From Telopea speciosissima (Eukaryota; Streptophyta; Magnoliopsida; Proteales; Proteaceae), in the NCBI RefSeq assembly GCF_018873765.1, contig NC_057918.1, positions 64,048,871 to 64,112,870 on the forward strand: 64,000 nt of DNA, written 5' to 3'. Of the stretch, positions 14,303 to 25,781 are shown in pieces. A program made the position numbers and the translations under genes. How positions within the stretch are numbered: position 1 is the first letter of the stretch; the number at the start of each line of letters is the position of its first letter. A model generated the notes under the pieces. It was not told the origin of the DNA. It was given only the letters and a program-made list of their open reading frames with translations, and did no database searches.

Positions 14303-14743
14303 CATAGTTGTCACGGCGATCCAAGTCGGTGGAAGGGTGTCACGTCGATATATCGACATGTCGCCCGCCATGGCAACGCCATGGCGAGCATGTCGACCAT
14401 GTTTAATTTTTTATTTTCTGTATTTTTAATGTCATTTAGTATGCTATAATATATGTCCTATAACATCAAAAATCAACATGAAAGTGTACTACACTACTAC
14501 TAGTATACTATGCCACTATGGTTTAATTCATGAAAGTGTAACTAATATCCATTAGTGTATATGAAAGTATGAAAAATTGAAAATATAGATTAACCTGTCA
14601 AAATATCGACCGATATGCCAACATATCGTGGTATGGCGTCCATGGCGTCGCCATGGAAGCCATATCGAACGATATATTTACATCCACCATGGCGTAGCTC
14701 GATATGCCACCTCTCCCAGCGCCAGGACGCCATGACAACTATG
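14303..14743. mobile_element. MITE, CATAGTTGTCA family, inside Copia-1
   Basis: Ends CATAGTTGTCACGGCG and, inverted, CGCCATGACAACTATG. Flanked by 8-bp duplications CACCTGAC (14295-14302) and CACCTGAA (14744-14751). Subterminal segments hold paired palindromes around GCCATGG and TCGATAT motifs. No coding capacity. The 8-bp duplication points to the hAT superfamily. It inserted into the untranslated leader of Copia-1, so it is younger than that element. Confidence 0.85.
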
Positions 14744-15550
14744 CACCTGAAATAATGAACCAAGGACCAAATAGGAGAGAAAATCGACCAAATAGAGGTG
14801 ATTACAGAAATCACCAAATATAGCTGTCAGAATAGACTAAAATCTGGCTTGAGTTCTCTTCTTGGAATGGTTGAGATGTACCCCCAAAATAAGCAACTTC
14901 TGATGAGCCAGACAGAAAAACCCATTAATCTAAAAAATTAGGTCAAAAAAAGGAGATTTCAGAGAACTTTCAAACCAGATATCAGAACTGCCTGAAAGGT
15001 GGATCAAGTTATGCTCTGGGGTAGTCAAGTAGTTCCTCCAAAAATCAGCCCAGTCTGAAGAGAGATGACTGAGATCGATCCTGCTGGGTTTTGGAAGAAA
15101 ACCCTAAGTGTGAAATCGCAGGAAGGGCGAAAAAAGAAGGGTTCTGATCTTCAAACTGTAACAGATGCTCTCCAATAACTGCAGTACTTGATCTACAATA
15201 AGGGGAGATTCGATTCTCCAATATAAGAGAAGAAATCGATCTCCAAAGAAGAGGAAGAACCAAGTGCAAAAGCGGGGCAGCAGCTGTTGGTCTTTAAATT
15301 ACCAAATCATTCTTGAAACAAGGTAAGAAGGAGGGCAGCAACTAGATCCATAATATATCACCTCATTAGTGCTGCCCTTCTAGATGAGGAAGAGCCACCG
15401 AGAGAGGGAAGAAGGGCTGAAGGGAAGGTGGAGGTGGTGGTAGGTGGTGGTGGGCTGTTTTGGGTCAATATAGAGAAAGCTTGGGAGAAAGTGAAGGAAG
15501 GGAAAATCTAGTGCTGGAAACTTAGGTCAGAACTCTTAGCTCTGATACCA

Positions 15551-15708
15551 TGTTAAAAGAAAGAGTAAGATTGAAATGCTTGGATGATTAAGTGACCAGC
15601 CAAGCCTTCTATTTATAACAAAGTAAAAACAGAAAATTACAAGTATGCCCTTGTGGCATATAAGTATTACAAGTAAGCCCCTGTGGCATATAAGTTCACA
15701 ATTCAACA
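15551..15708 (-). repeat. 5' LTR of Copia-1
   Basis: About 158 bp, starting TGTTAAAAGAAAGAGTAAGA on the plus strand and ending AATTCAACA. It contains a short internal tandem duplication of the TACAAGTAWGCCC segment that the left copy lacks. Confidence 0.85.
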
Positions 15709-15713
15709 AATGG

Positions 15714-18550
15714 AATGTAATAGTTGGTGTCTGCTGACATTCTGTACCAATCTCTATTTTCTCCTAAATTAGAAATTTAGAATTATGATTTTCTTGTGGC
15801 TGTTGAATGTTCAATGTCAATATTGCTTTCAACCAATTTCAGCTCCATTGATCAGGAAAAAAAGAAACCTTAACCTGATCCATTTTATTACTTTATTAAT
15901 GGAAGGACTTGCTCAGGTAGCTTATTTTGAATCAATGCCTTCGTCAACTTTTTGTAGTGCATAGCATTTTTGGAATCTATTATTCTTCTTCCCAACTGAA
16001 ATTCTCAGCACCAAAAAAGTTGGTTTATTATAATATCTTAATATGTTTACACAAAAATTCAACATCTTGATTGTTCGTGGGCTATGAAAAATAGAGTTTT
16101 TTCAAGTAATTTACTCCTGTAGTGAAAAGTTTGTTAAAGAGATCCAACACAGCCATGGAAATGTTGTCCAAATACTTCTGCATTATCTGATTCTTCCTGG
16201 CATGAGTTCCTGTATCTTTATTTGTACTTGAGTACCATGAAGGCATTAAATGTTCTGTTTCTTTGGTGATTTTTTCTTCTTGGATGAGCTTACAATTTCT
16301 TATTGAGTTCCCTTCGATGGCATATGATTGAGTATGCTGCATTTGCTCTAAGTTGCATGTGTGTGTGTGTATGCACGGGCGCTTAAGCCAGAATAGGTAA
16401 ATATGAATGATTGAAATCAACAGGTGTAATAGATGAGTGAGGGAAGTGATCGATGGGATTAAGAGAAAAAATATATACTTTTTAAAATCTTTCTAGTCTC
16501 TTTCTAGAAAATGAGATCGATGTGTGAAAGGAGGAGAGAGAAATCTGTCGCTTGTCCAAAAGATAGGAAAGAAGGGACAGAAAATCAACAGGAGGGAGAG
16601 GGAGAGAGATATACCAAAAACCAAAAATCCTATTCAGAAGGGACTTTAGACAGCAAACCAACTTTTCTAATATGCCAAGGACTCTACTTTGCTAATAACA
16701 AAAGAACTCAACTTTGAAAACTCCATCCATTAACGATTAATATAATATGTTAAACCTTGAAAACTCCTAATCGATCGCTAAATGAGATCCCCACGACGTG
16801 CCTTAAAACTCTAATTTGAAAATTACACATATGCCCCCAACTTTAGTTAAAGGACTGTTCTGCCTCTGGTATACAAGATCTGAACCTATACTAATCAAAA
16901 TTAATCCCAACCACATGATCTGGATCGTGGATTGCTTCTGGATTGATTTGTCTGTGTGTTGCTTTAAGATTTGGATGTCAAGCGTGTGGCTTGTGTACTG
17001 CATGTGCCTATTCATAAGCCTTTGAGACATTCCAATTTCTTAAGACAAGTCAAGCTGTCCGTATATTGTTTCTAAATGAATGATCCAAGGGAAATTTTGT
17101 ACTTCAAATGTTATGAGTTCAATATATGGAGTTAGAAGAAAAGAGCTCTTAAATTGTTCATTGTAACATGTGAATCTAGAAAATGAAGCACCCTAATCAA
17201 TATCCAGATGGACCAGATAAGGGATACTCGGGATTTTTTTGATTGGTTTTCACAAGTTAAAAATAAATAAATAAATGAAGAGAATTAGAAAAGAATGTCA
17301 GAACTCTCTTTTTCTCTCTCAGCATTGGGGGCTTGTGTGAAGGTGTTCAGGTCAAGCTAGGTTACTGTCTGGTTCCCCAGCTGTGCATTTTGACTGATAG
17401 TCTGCCCAGGGATTTAAATAATTTGCATATGACATAGAGAACACATTGTATTCTCCATTTTTCACATAATGTCATGTTTCATTCTTTCATCAAGGGTTTG
17501 AGGAAAGAAATGTTCAGATGTTGCAGACTAAAGTTTTCAATAATATGGGAATCCTTCAAGTTCATATTTTCTTTAGTTGTTCTTGCATTAGCTCTTCATT
17601 TTTAGCTTTTCGTCATTTCCTCAATGATGTTGGATGTATTTAGCTCATGGGCTACAATATTTAAGTGCTCTCCTGGTTTCCAGTACTTCCATGATTCAAA
17701 CAATTATAGATTGCAGAATTAAGCATCATTGAGTTAGTTTGATTGCTTCTTACTTTAGTGCTTCATTATGCATTAATATGATGGTATGCATTGTCCTCTC
17801 GCAGGTCATGACTTAGCTTGCATCAACTGTTTCTTCTACAAGGTGCCTGGACCAGATCTTTAGTTTGCTTAAATCATTTTTTTCATGTGTTTTTTAACCC
17901 CCAGTTATATCATATTCAAAGTGTATGTTTGGTTTTTTCTTTGGGGGGGGGGGGGGGGGTGGAAAGAAGCATGGTTTTATCAGAGTAGTGGATTGGCAGA
18001 ATCTCCCGGATTGGATCGGTATTGATCCCGCATTGGTGGGTTGGTCTGGATGAAGGGTAAAATGGTACAGAAATCAGATTTTTTAATGACAACCAGGGCG
18101 ATCGGTATCGGCTGAGGCCGATCCCTTGTCCAACACTGATACCGATTCCTAAAACCCTGGGGGGAGGGGTGTTGGTTTGAATGAACTTGTACTCAAAATG
18201 TTGGATTAGAGTAACAATCATTTATCTTTCAACAACTTTTTTTTGTTTATATATTTATTATCAGACCCCTGGGATAGTGATAACCAATGTATGCCTCATT
18301 GATTCGGAACAGAAAAGGTTCTTAATACTTAACAGTTCCCAGAATGAAATATTCTGTGACCTCTTATATCAATCTATTATAGATAGTTTAGGTCTATAAG
18401 CCCAGCCTGACCCTTTAAAGGGAAAGAGAGCTTAAGAGATCTCCATATTCCATTGCATTGTTCTCGAATGGTGGAGATTGGAGATGCTTTTTTACAGGGT
18501 ACAGTAATCTAATATATGATTATTTTTCGTTTCTAACCTATCAATTTTTG
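15714..18550. other. Intergenic DNA with a degenerate GATCGGTATCGG-type repeat
   Basis: No gene recognised. A G-run of about 16 lies at 17943. Around 17985-18165 is a degenerate palindromic segment rich in GATCGGTATCGG motifs, a repeat type that recurs near 33560, 35540, 57230 and 61450. Short open frames have no known relatives. Confidence 0.4.
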
Positions 18551-18559
18551 AAAAATCAT

Positions 18560-19328
18560 AATTATGGATTATAGATTAGAAAGGAAGGAGAAAACATCAA
18601 CAGAGAGCTGGATCTTTAGTCTCTGGGTCTGTAGTCTATTACACCTTACTTGATTAGCAAGAACATGAGCTAAATAAATTAGCAACCTATCTACTCTCAA
18701 AATACTAAAATTAGAATATGTACACAAAATAGATTTGATGTCCCAAAGATGAGTAAAAAGGCCCCAAGGCCATTGATAGGAGTTTTGATCCAACCAGTTC
18801 ACCAAGTCCATGCAGTCAGTCCAGATGATGATATCCTTGCTTTCCAGTTCTTTTACTTGGCGAAGTCCTTGTAGCAATCCCTTGACTTCGGCCTCTTGCA
18901 CTGTCCCTGTCCTGTGTAACTAAAATCCGCCAAAGACTATTGGAAATAATTATAGAACCCCAGCCTGCTTCACCAGAAGATTTAAGATAACTACCATCAC
19001 AGATAATGAGAATTGCATTAGGCAGTACCAGATCCGTATAGGTATTAAGAGCTAAATGTGGGAGAATAGAAGGGGAAGGGGTAGGTTGGTTATGCAAAGC
19101 TGGGTTTGGGAGCAGATTTTGATACAAAAAATATTCAACGATTGATATCTGATAAAATTCTTAAAGGTTCAAGTTTACCATTAGCAAAGTGGTAACAGTT
19201 TCTAGAATCCCACAAAAAATAACAGGTAATAGACACAACAGAGAGGAAAAAAGATTTATCAAATATAGAAGAGGTTGATGAGGCTAGAGTTGCAATAGAA
19301 CCAATAAGACCGGGTGGCCCATTACCCC

Positions 19329-19364
<36 letters not shown>

Positions 19365-20520
19365 AGAATACCGGGTGGCCAGCGAGGGAACCAAGGGTCT
19401 TCCCAAATATTAATTGAATAGTCCATTCTCACTTTCCAGCAAGTCAAACGACTCAAGTGAGAATAGAGGAGATACTTTCCATATCCAAGAATCCTTCTTT
19501 TGCCCAATACTACATCTAAAGATCTAAAGGGACAAGAGTGAGGAAAGTATTCAGCTTTTAGAACCGTACACCAAAGATCACAAAGATTGGTAATAAGATA
19601 CCAACCAAGGTGCCTAAGTAGGCCTTGGTTACGGACAATGCTAAGATGGAGACCTAAACCGGCCAAGGGTTTGGGAGTACACACTTTGGACCAGGGAATT
19701 AAAGAAAATTTATGTGAAGGTCCATAATGACTTCGCCAGAAATGAGCATGAATAGAGTCTAGACTAGAGCAAAGAGACTTGGGGAAAGATAACATGACAT
19801 GAGGAAGGTTGGAATAGATGCCAAAATAGATTTAATCAAAACTAATCTACCTTTCTTGTTTAATATATATGTTTATTTCTCATAAAATTAAAAAAAAAAA
19901 CTAATCTACCCACTTAGGATAGTAAAGAGGATTTCCAAGAAGATAGTTTTCCTTGAATCTTATCTACAATAGAGTGGAGGGAAAGTCGTTTTGCATTTTG
20001 CTCGTAGAGAGTAAAGGAGATCCTAGATATTGGGAATTGGAAGGCATCTCCTTCATTCCAAGCAAAGAACAGATCTGAGATCTAAGACAAGTTGGGGTGG
20101 ATTTGCTAAAAAACACTTCACTTTTTTTACGATTGATAAACAGCCCAGAAAGATCCTCAAACAAGTGAAGAATTGCTTGGACCGTATCAATATCCTCTAG
20201 AGAAACACAACAAAAAATAAAGACTTCATCGGCAAATAAGAGACGCGTAATCTCAGATGATAAACGAGTAATTTTAATACATTTAAAAAGGTTAAGGTCT
20301 TTATAAACACTAAACAGACGAGAAAGATCTTCCATAGCCAAAAATAAAAGGGTAAAGGCTTAAGGGACACCATAGACGAAACCTCGAGATGGTTCAAAAA
20401 AATCAAAAGCCTCTCCTCTTAACTTAATAGAATAAGAGACATAAGCTATAACATAACTGATAAGATCGTACCAATGATCAGAGAAACTCATAAATTCAAA
20501 GATTGCACAAATAAAACTAA
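18560..20520 (-). mobile_element. L1-type LINE fragment (RT and RNase H), broken
   Basis: The minus strand encodes the second half of a plant LINE. Reverse transcriptase motifs are seen from about 20500 to 19980 (segment with LLFADEVFIF, where the usual catalytic FADD reads FADE at 20236-20225). Next comes the post-RT region at 19795-19400 (IPWSKVCTPKPLAGLGL), and then an RNase H domain at about 19080-18570 with the acidic motifs ICDGSY, EAEVKGL and IIWTDCMDL. The frame is interrupted several times. Endonuclease and ORF1 are absent, as in a 5'-truncated copy. A poly-A tail or target duplication was not identified. The RNase H resembles that of the fragment at 25247-25781, so both probably come from one subfamily. 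Confidence 0.8.
19320..19370. mobile_element. Tiny poly-A insertion inside the LINE
   Basis: About 51 bp dominated by a run of some 32 A, flanked by a perfect 10-bp direct repeat CCGGGTGGCC (19310-19319 and 19371-19380). This looks like a severely truncated retroposed tail. Expansion of a slipped A-tract would not explain the flanking repeat. Confidence 0.5.
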
Positions 20521-22534
20521 GTTAATTTTTTAGGTTAGATGCCAGAAACATGCAATTTCTTTTACTTGATGGCCAATTCAGTTTTGTAACAGGGAGGATT
20601 GTAGGTGTTCGCATTTTAAATTTTGGAAGAAGGAAATAATTGAAGATTCTGGTGTCTAGGATGTGCTTTTTTCCAAGAGATTCACTTATATAAATTCCTC
20701 TATTATTCAAATAAGGATTATTGGGTTACTTAATAAGCAGAGGTTTCATGGTGAAAGAAGTTTGGTGTACCAACAAGGCAATTCCAAGCTTTCTTCCCGT
20801 TCCAACTCAAGCAGCATGGCCATGGCCTCTTATCTCACTTCTTTCGAAGATTACTGAATTGCCCGTAGGGATTTCCTTTTCTGTAAAGAACGATCTTTAT
20901 ATCACTTCTCTGGCCAAAAAGGTGGCTTAGTATGCCTTAAAGGAAAGGTAAAATTTTGTTTACCATAGAAACAATGTAGGTATTTCTTCCTTTACTTAAT
21001 ATAGTTTTTCTTTTCATCTTAACATCTAGTGTATGTCACAAACATTTGCTGGGTGCATTTTCATTTTCAAGCCCTAGCTCTGCCTAAGCCTCAACTTATT
21101 TAAGTGGTTTGGGCTTCTGTTCTAAAAAAATTTTATTTTCATCGTGTGTGAAGGAAAACTCGATCTTTTTTTTTTAGGGCCAACATCAAATCCAGAAAGA
21201 TTTAATGAAGCTGATAGAATGGTCTAAGAAAAACTTTCTCGCTCTTTAATCTTTATGGCTGTATCTTAGTGTCACCAAAAAACAAAATGGTGAAAGAACC
21301 TTCTTTTGAATTCCGCTTGTCTTATTCTCTAAGGTTATTTTGTATAAGGATAAAAAGAGTTCTCAAAATAATTCGAAAATTGGTTTATTATTAGGTCACT
21401 ATAGGATTTACTCTCATTGAAAAAAATAGTATGTTATACTGAAAAAGATAGTCGAAAATATGTATTGGATTCATGTTCGTATCGGTTTAGGGGAAGTTGT
21501 ATTCGAAAAATCGGTTTCCATCTGCTATCCAAATCAATTCAAAAGCTAATCTGATTGAATACAGATATTTCAATTTCAGATAGGATATTATCTGATTCAT
21601 TTAAATCCAATTATAAAAAATATGGTTAAGTAATAGTTTTATAATACTAAAATACCCTTGTCAAGTTCACAGTATATTTACAAGATTCATGAGGACATCT
21701 ATGTAATTTTAGATATGACGCTTCAACATCAACCCTAGGGGCTAGTGGATTCAGCCCTTCACCTTCTCGTTTTCTCGAATTTTGATCTCCTCCAATTCTC
21801 CATTACTAAATGCAAACAGTGAGGCTGCCAACTCCGCTCTCTCTACACTCATGACTCCACTCTACAACTTCGATTACAGATGTAAATGGATAGTCAAAAA
21901 TCCATATCTGATTCATGTTCCTATCAATTAGGAAAATATATGTTCAAAATATTATTTAAATTAATTTGCAATAACTATCGTAATTTATTCGAAAACTAAT
22001 CAAATACTATTAACCGAACCTGGGCCTAGACCCAATTCGGGTTTGGCACCCACCCATGGGGCAGCCGAGTGGACCTGGGTAGGTTGGCCCCTTAAGGAGT
22101 TGGCCTTCCTGCTTTGTGTCTCATCTCTCTTCTATTTCCTATTTAGAGTGGGACACTGTGAGGGGTGATGGGTGGGGGATTGATTATATATAGACATAAT
22201 CAAGTCACCCCTATAAACCTAATGCCATTGTTGAGATATTAGTCTCTCTTTCTCTTAATCTTGTTCACCAAGTTACTAGTGTGTTGTATGTGGGATTCTA
22301 TCCGTTCCCAAGAATTTGTAGTGTGGAGTTTTCCGTAGAAAAGTCTTTCAAGATATCTAGAGATTGATCGTCAACGTTCGTGAAGCTTGTAACCATTTCT
22401 GTTCAAGATCCTCTTCTGCTGCATTCATCTCCGTCTATGCGGTGTTGATTTGTTTATAGATACAAATATGATTAATGTAATATTTGATTCAAATTGGATC
22501 CATTTACATCCTTAATTACAATAAGAGATGGAAG
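20521..22534. other. Intergenic DNA with degenerate hAT MITE traces
   Basis: No gene recognised. At 21440-21650 and between 21876 and 22510 lie degenerate pieces of the GGATGTAAATGGAT-type MITE family; the second pair (GATGTAAATGGAT and, inverted, ATCCATTTACATC) is separated by about 600 bp, so another insertion may sit between. I could not find a clean target duplication. Confidence 0.35.
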
Positions 22535-22852
22535 CACCAGATGTGGACGTTCCTTAATGAGTTTGTATGTCAATTATCATATTATTTTTAATGTGAATGA
22601 TATTTAACTTGCACCAAATTACAAGGATTCCCTCGCACTTGGTGCTTAGGTTTTATTAATTGACGGCACAAGATCCAAAAAAAACCTTGTGTCCCCAAAT
22701 TCAACGTTTTTTTCAAACTAAAACAAACTACGTAACACGCTAATCTGCTGGATCTTCATGCAGTGTGAGAAGTAGAAATCTCATGCGGAAGAGTGAGGAC
22801 TAAGGATGGGATATTAATTTAACATATACATTAAAAATGTAATATATTCTAA

Positions 22853-23026
22853 GGGGAAGTAGTTTTCTGTCCGGGAGTGTGGCCTACGCCAGCACTCCCA
22901 TATATGTGTCTATATCTTTCCTCCTCAAAACAAGGGGGCAGAGGTGTCTTTTCATATGGGGAGGAGAGAGATAGACTCATGGGATTGCTGGCGTAGGCCA
23001 CACTTCCGGACAGAGTTCTTTTTCCC
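22853..23026. mobile_element. MITE, GGGGAA...TTCCC family
   Basis: Near-complete hairpin with arms of about 40 bp (left GTGTGGCCTACGCCAGCA, right its inverse). 8-bp flanks TATTCTAA and TATTCCAA differ at one base. A related older copy, present in both duplication copies, lies at about 23460-23625 and 25970-26150. Confidence 0.75.
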
Positions 23027-23170
23027 TATTCCAAGTGAAGAAACAAAACAAAACAAAACAAAAACCTAAAAAACAAAAAAAATCAAAAAGACAGTATTCA
23101 ATTGTCTTTCTTTTGTTTGTTTTAACGAAGAGAGTAAGAGTAATCCTTTTGAATACCAACATAAATTATT

Positions 23171-23376
23171 AGGGAAAAGGAACTCTAACCAGATCTGTGT
23201 GTGGGGGCATGTACTTGCACGGCTGTGCTCAGACACAGCCTAGTGTGAAAAGACCACCATATATACCCCTAGAAAGATGGAAAGGTCAATGGGTGCGGTG
23301 GTCTTTTTGCTTTGGGCTGTGTCTCGGTACAGGTACACGCCCACACACAGTAGTTCTGGTTAACGTTCTTTCTCCC
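23171..23376. mobile_element. MITE with perfect 8-bp duplication, absent from copy B
   Basis: Ends GGGAAAAGGAACTCTAACCAG and inverted CTGGTTAACGTTCTTTCTCCC. Target duplication AAATTATT at 23163-23170 and 23377-23384. Copy B at about 25875 shows the uninterrupted site (ATAAATTGTTATTCACTC). Confidence 0.85.
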
Positions 23377-23637
23377 AAATTATTGTCATTCACCCAATAT
23401 GTAAAGGTATGTTTTAGTGGCCCCTCTTGGAGAAAATTCTCCAAACAATCTCAATAAACAGAGGAGATTTTTTGTCCACGAGCATGGCCTATGTCAGCGT
23501 CCCAAAGTCAATCTATCTATCTCTTCCCCCAGTAGGAGAAAAAGATGTCATTTCTTAGGAAGGGTGAGAGATAGAGATACAGGTATGCCTATGTAGGCCA
23601 CACTCTTAGATAGAAAACATTTTTCCTATTTATCTTA

Positions 23638-23820
23638 TGGGAGAAAGAATGCCACCTGGTCGTGCTAGACACGCTGCCCCTGCGCCCTGACATAGGGGTG
23701 TGCAAAATGATCACCACACCTTGGTCAATTCCGGGGTTCTTGGGGGGCGACGATCATTTCACACGCCCTTGCGTCAAGGTGCAGGGACAGCGTTCGTGAT
23801 CGGGTGGTGTTCTTTTTCCC
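23638..23820. mobile_element. MITE of the same GGGA...TCCC family, absent from copy B
   Basis: Ends GGGAGAAAGAATGCCACC and inverted GGTGGTGTTCTTTTTCCC. 8-bp flanks TTATCTTA (23630-23637) and TTATCTTG (23821-23828). Copy B near 26158 has the empty site ATTATCATCTAATATTTTT. Confidence 0.8.
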
Positions 23821-24541
23821 TTATCTTGTAATATTTTTGGGAAAAAGAATGATACCAGATTGTATGGATCCTATGCCCAGACACTAGAGCATGCAAAATT
23901 ACCATCCTGCCCATGCTCTCAGCCCCCACAACCAAACAATGATGCCTTGCCCAATATTTTTTTTTAAGAAGGGGACATTGATGCCAAGTGTTTTGACCAT
24001 ATTATCAATAGGAAATTGCTAACCTCACGGATCTTACAGCCTAATCACATCTCAGAAAAAAAATTGGATTTTATTTTTTTAATCCCCTCCCCAACCCTAT
24101 ATTTTACAAGATTCCACGTGAGTATGCTACATGACATATTTGGATATGACCATAACCAAAAGTGACACCAAGGTTGTTTCTTTAAAGTTGTTGAGGTAAT
24201 TTTGTCTTATGAAAATAAATAGTCATTCATTGGGATTTTTATATTGACACCTCCTAAGTTGTTTCCTTTTGTTTTATTCTTAAAAGTTATTTAATGTATG
24301 GATAAAAAATAGGTTTTCAAAAAGTTGAAAGTCATTTAATGCAATATTTAATGTAGGGGTAAAGAACGTCACTCGGTCGTGCCAGACATGTCATCCCTGT
24401 GCCCTGACACAGGGGCACGCGAAGTTGGAGGAGCTTGATGAGTTGTTATATGCCCTCCTTCGTGGTATTCTTCATGAGATGCGCGCACCAGATGTGGACA
24501 TTCCTGTGTGAGTTTACACGCCAATTATCATATTATTATTA

Positions 24542-24667
24542 GGGGAGGAGATCCCTGTCTCTAGGTGTGTGGCACCTGCACCAGCATGGGGCCAATGACT
24601 GAACACACAACATTTTTTATTTTACGCTGGCACAGGAATCACGTGATCAGGTAACGTTCTTTTTCCC
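24542..24667. mobile_element. MITE, GGGGAGG...TTTCCC, absent from copy A
   Basis: 126 bp with perfect 8-bp target duplication TATTATTA (24534-24541 and 24668-24675). Copy A at about 22580 has the empty site ATCATATTATTTTTAATG. Confidence 0.8.
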
Positions 24668-24820
24668 TATTATTAATGTTATTGATATCTAAGCTGCACC
24701 AAATGACAAGGATTCCCTCGCACTTACTGCTTAGGTTTTATTAATTGATGTCACAAGATCCAAAAGCCTTCTGTCCCCAAATTCAATATTTTCGCAAATA
24801 AAAAATAAACAGTGAAGAAA

Positions 24821-24977
24821 GGGGGAAGTTTTCATATACGACCGTGTAAGCATGTACGTTGTGTCCCTTCTCACAAAGAGTTGGAAAAGTCATAAACCCC
24901 CACCCATTAATTAATGCCTTGAAACTCCCAACCTCTCATATACACGGTTTACACAGTTGTGTATGAAAACTTTCCCC
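24821..24977. mobile_element. MITE with GGGGGAAGTTTTCATA ends
   Basis: Inverted termini of about 30 bp: GGGGGAAGTTTTCATATACG on the left, and TGTATGAAAACTTTCCCC on the right. AGAAA directly flanks both ends. Not present at the matching place in copy A. Confidence 0.7.
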
Positions 24978-25005
24978 AGAAAAAAATAAACAAACTAAAA
25001 CAAGT

Positions 25006-25157
25006 CATAGTTGTCAAGGCGTCGCCTAGGCAACGGACGTCCAGGTGCCTTGGTCGCCTAGGTGGGCGCCTTGGACGCCTTGGACGCCTAGTTGGTGTCA
25101 CCTTTAATTTTGACTCTCTCCAGCGTCTTGAGTCGCCTAGACGCCGTGACAACTATG
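25006..25157. mobile_element. MITE, CATAGTTGTCA family
   Basis: Ends CATAGTTGTCAAGGCGTCGC and inverted GACGCCGTGACAACTATG. The interior has repeated GCCTAGGCG and GGCGCCTTGGACG motifs. Copy A reads straight through this site (CTAAAACAAACTACGTAAC). A clean 8-bp duplication is not evident. Confidence 0.75.
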
Positions 25158-25246
25158 AGCCAAACTACGTAACATGCTACTCTGCTGGATCTTCATGCAT
25201 TGTGAGAAGTACAAAAAAAAGGCAGCATTCAATTGTCTTTCTTTTG

Positions 25247-25781
25247 CTCATAAATAGATGGGTGAATGGGTGAATGAGAGCCGTCTATACCTCTCTGACA
25301 GAGATGAACTTTCACAAGATCTTGACACCCTACATCCCCAGGACCTATCCAATAACCTTCTTTTTCGAACAAGACACAAAGACAAAATGTCTCCTAATCT
25401 CAGATGGCAGCTTTAATCCAGCTTCCAAACAAGGAGGTTAGGGCTCAGTGATAATTTTTAATCACCACTTATTTGCATCTACAATGAACTTTGGAACTAC
25501 ATGAACGGCACAGGAAACAGAGCTCAGAGGACTCAAAGAAGAAGTTGAAAGGGCACTTCTTTTGAACTGCCGAGAACTAATCATCTGGACTGACTCAGAG
25601 GAACTAAAGCAGTGGTTAACTGATGATGGTGAACCGATGTGGCCATGGGACCTGTTTCATTTACTCTATGATCTTAAATTTTCTTTTAGATTACTCAATT
25701 CAGTTTCTGTATTAAAACAGCCTAAGATGACTCTGTATCCATCATGTTTTAATCAATTATTTTATCTTTCATAAAAAAAAA
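25247..25781 (+). mobile_element. 5'-truncated LINE, RNase H tail only
   Basis: Encodes only the last LINE domain. Acidic RNase H motifs are seen at LISDGSFNPA (25396-25425), QETELRGLKEE (about 25510-25545) and LIIWTDSEELKQW (25577-25615). It ends in an A-rich tail at 25773-25781. The flanks are a perfect 13-bp target duplication TGTCTTTCTTTTG (25234-25246 and 25782-25794). Copy A at about 23102 shows the unoccupied site. Retroposition by truncated reverse transcription is the natural reading. The N-terminal part of the domain is shifted relative to the C-terminal part by at least one indel. Confidence 0.85.

Larger units (their letters stand above)
9765..15708 (-). mobile_element. Ty1/Copia retrotransposon, broken (Copia-1)
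   Basis: A minus-strand Copia element bounded by two similar terminal repeats. Next to the right repeat is a tRNA-Met primer site (TGGTATCAGAGC on the minus strand), and next to the left repeat a purine tract (TTGAGGGGGAG). Coding remnants run in Copia order on the minus strand: gag about 14230-13400, protease about 13200, integrase about 12730-11900, reverse transcriptase about 11450-10300, RNase H about 10380-9900. Flanks ATTGG (left) and AATGG (right) fit a 5-bp target duplication with one change. The repeats differ by roughly 6%, which suggests an insertion of some million years. It is clearly broken, with many breaks. A MITE sits in its leader. Confidence 0.9.
22535..24356. repeat. Tandem segmental duplication, copy A
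   Basis: Starts near GCACCAGATGTGGACGTTCC and ends near 24356. The same ordered landmarks recur in copy B: CAAGGATTCCCTCGCACTT, CTGCTGGATCTTCATGC, ATTGTCTTTCTTTTG, the CCAAGTGTTTTGACCATATT block, and CTTAAAAGTTATTTAATG. Copy A carries MITEs at 22853, 23171 and 23638. After removing them and their duplications about 1.24 kb remain, close to the remainder of copy B. The unit holds no gene. Confidence 0.85.
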
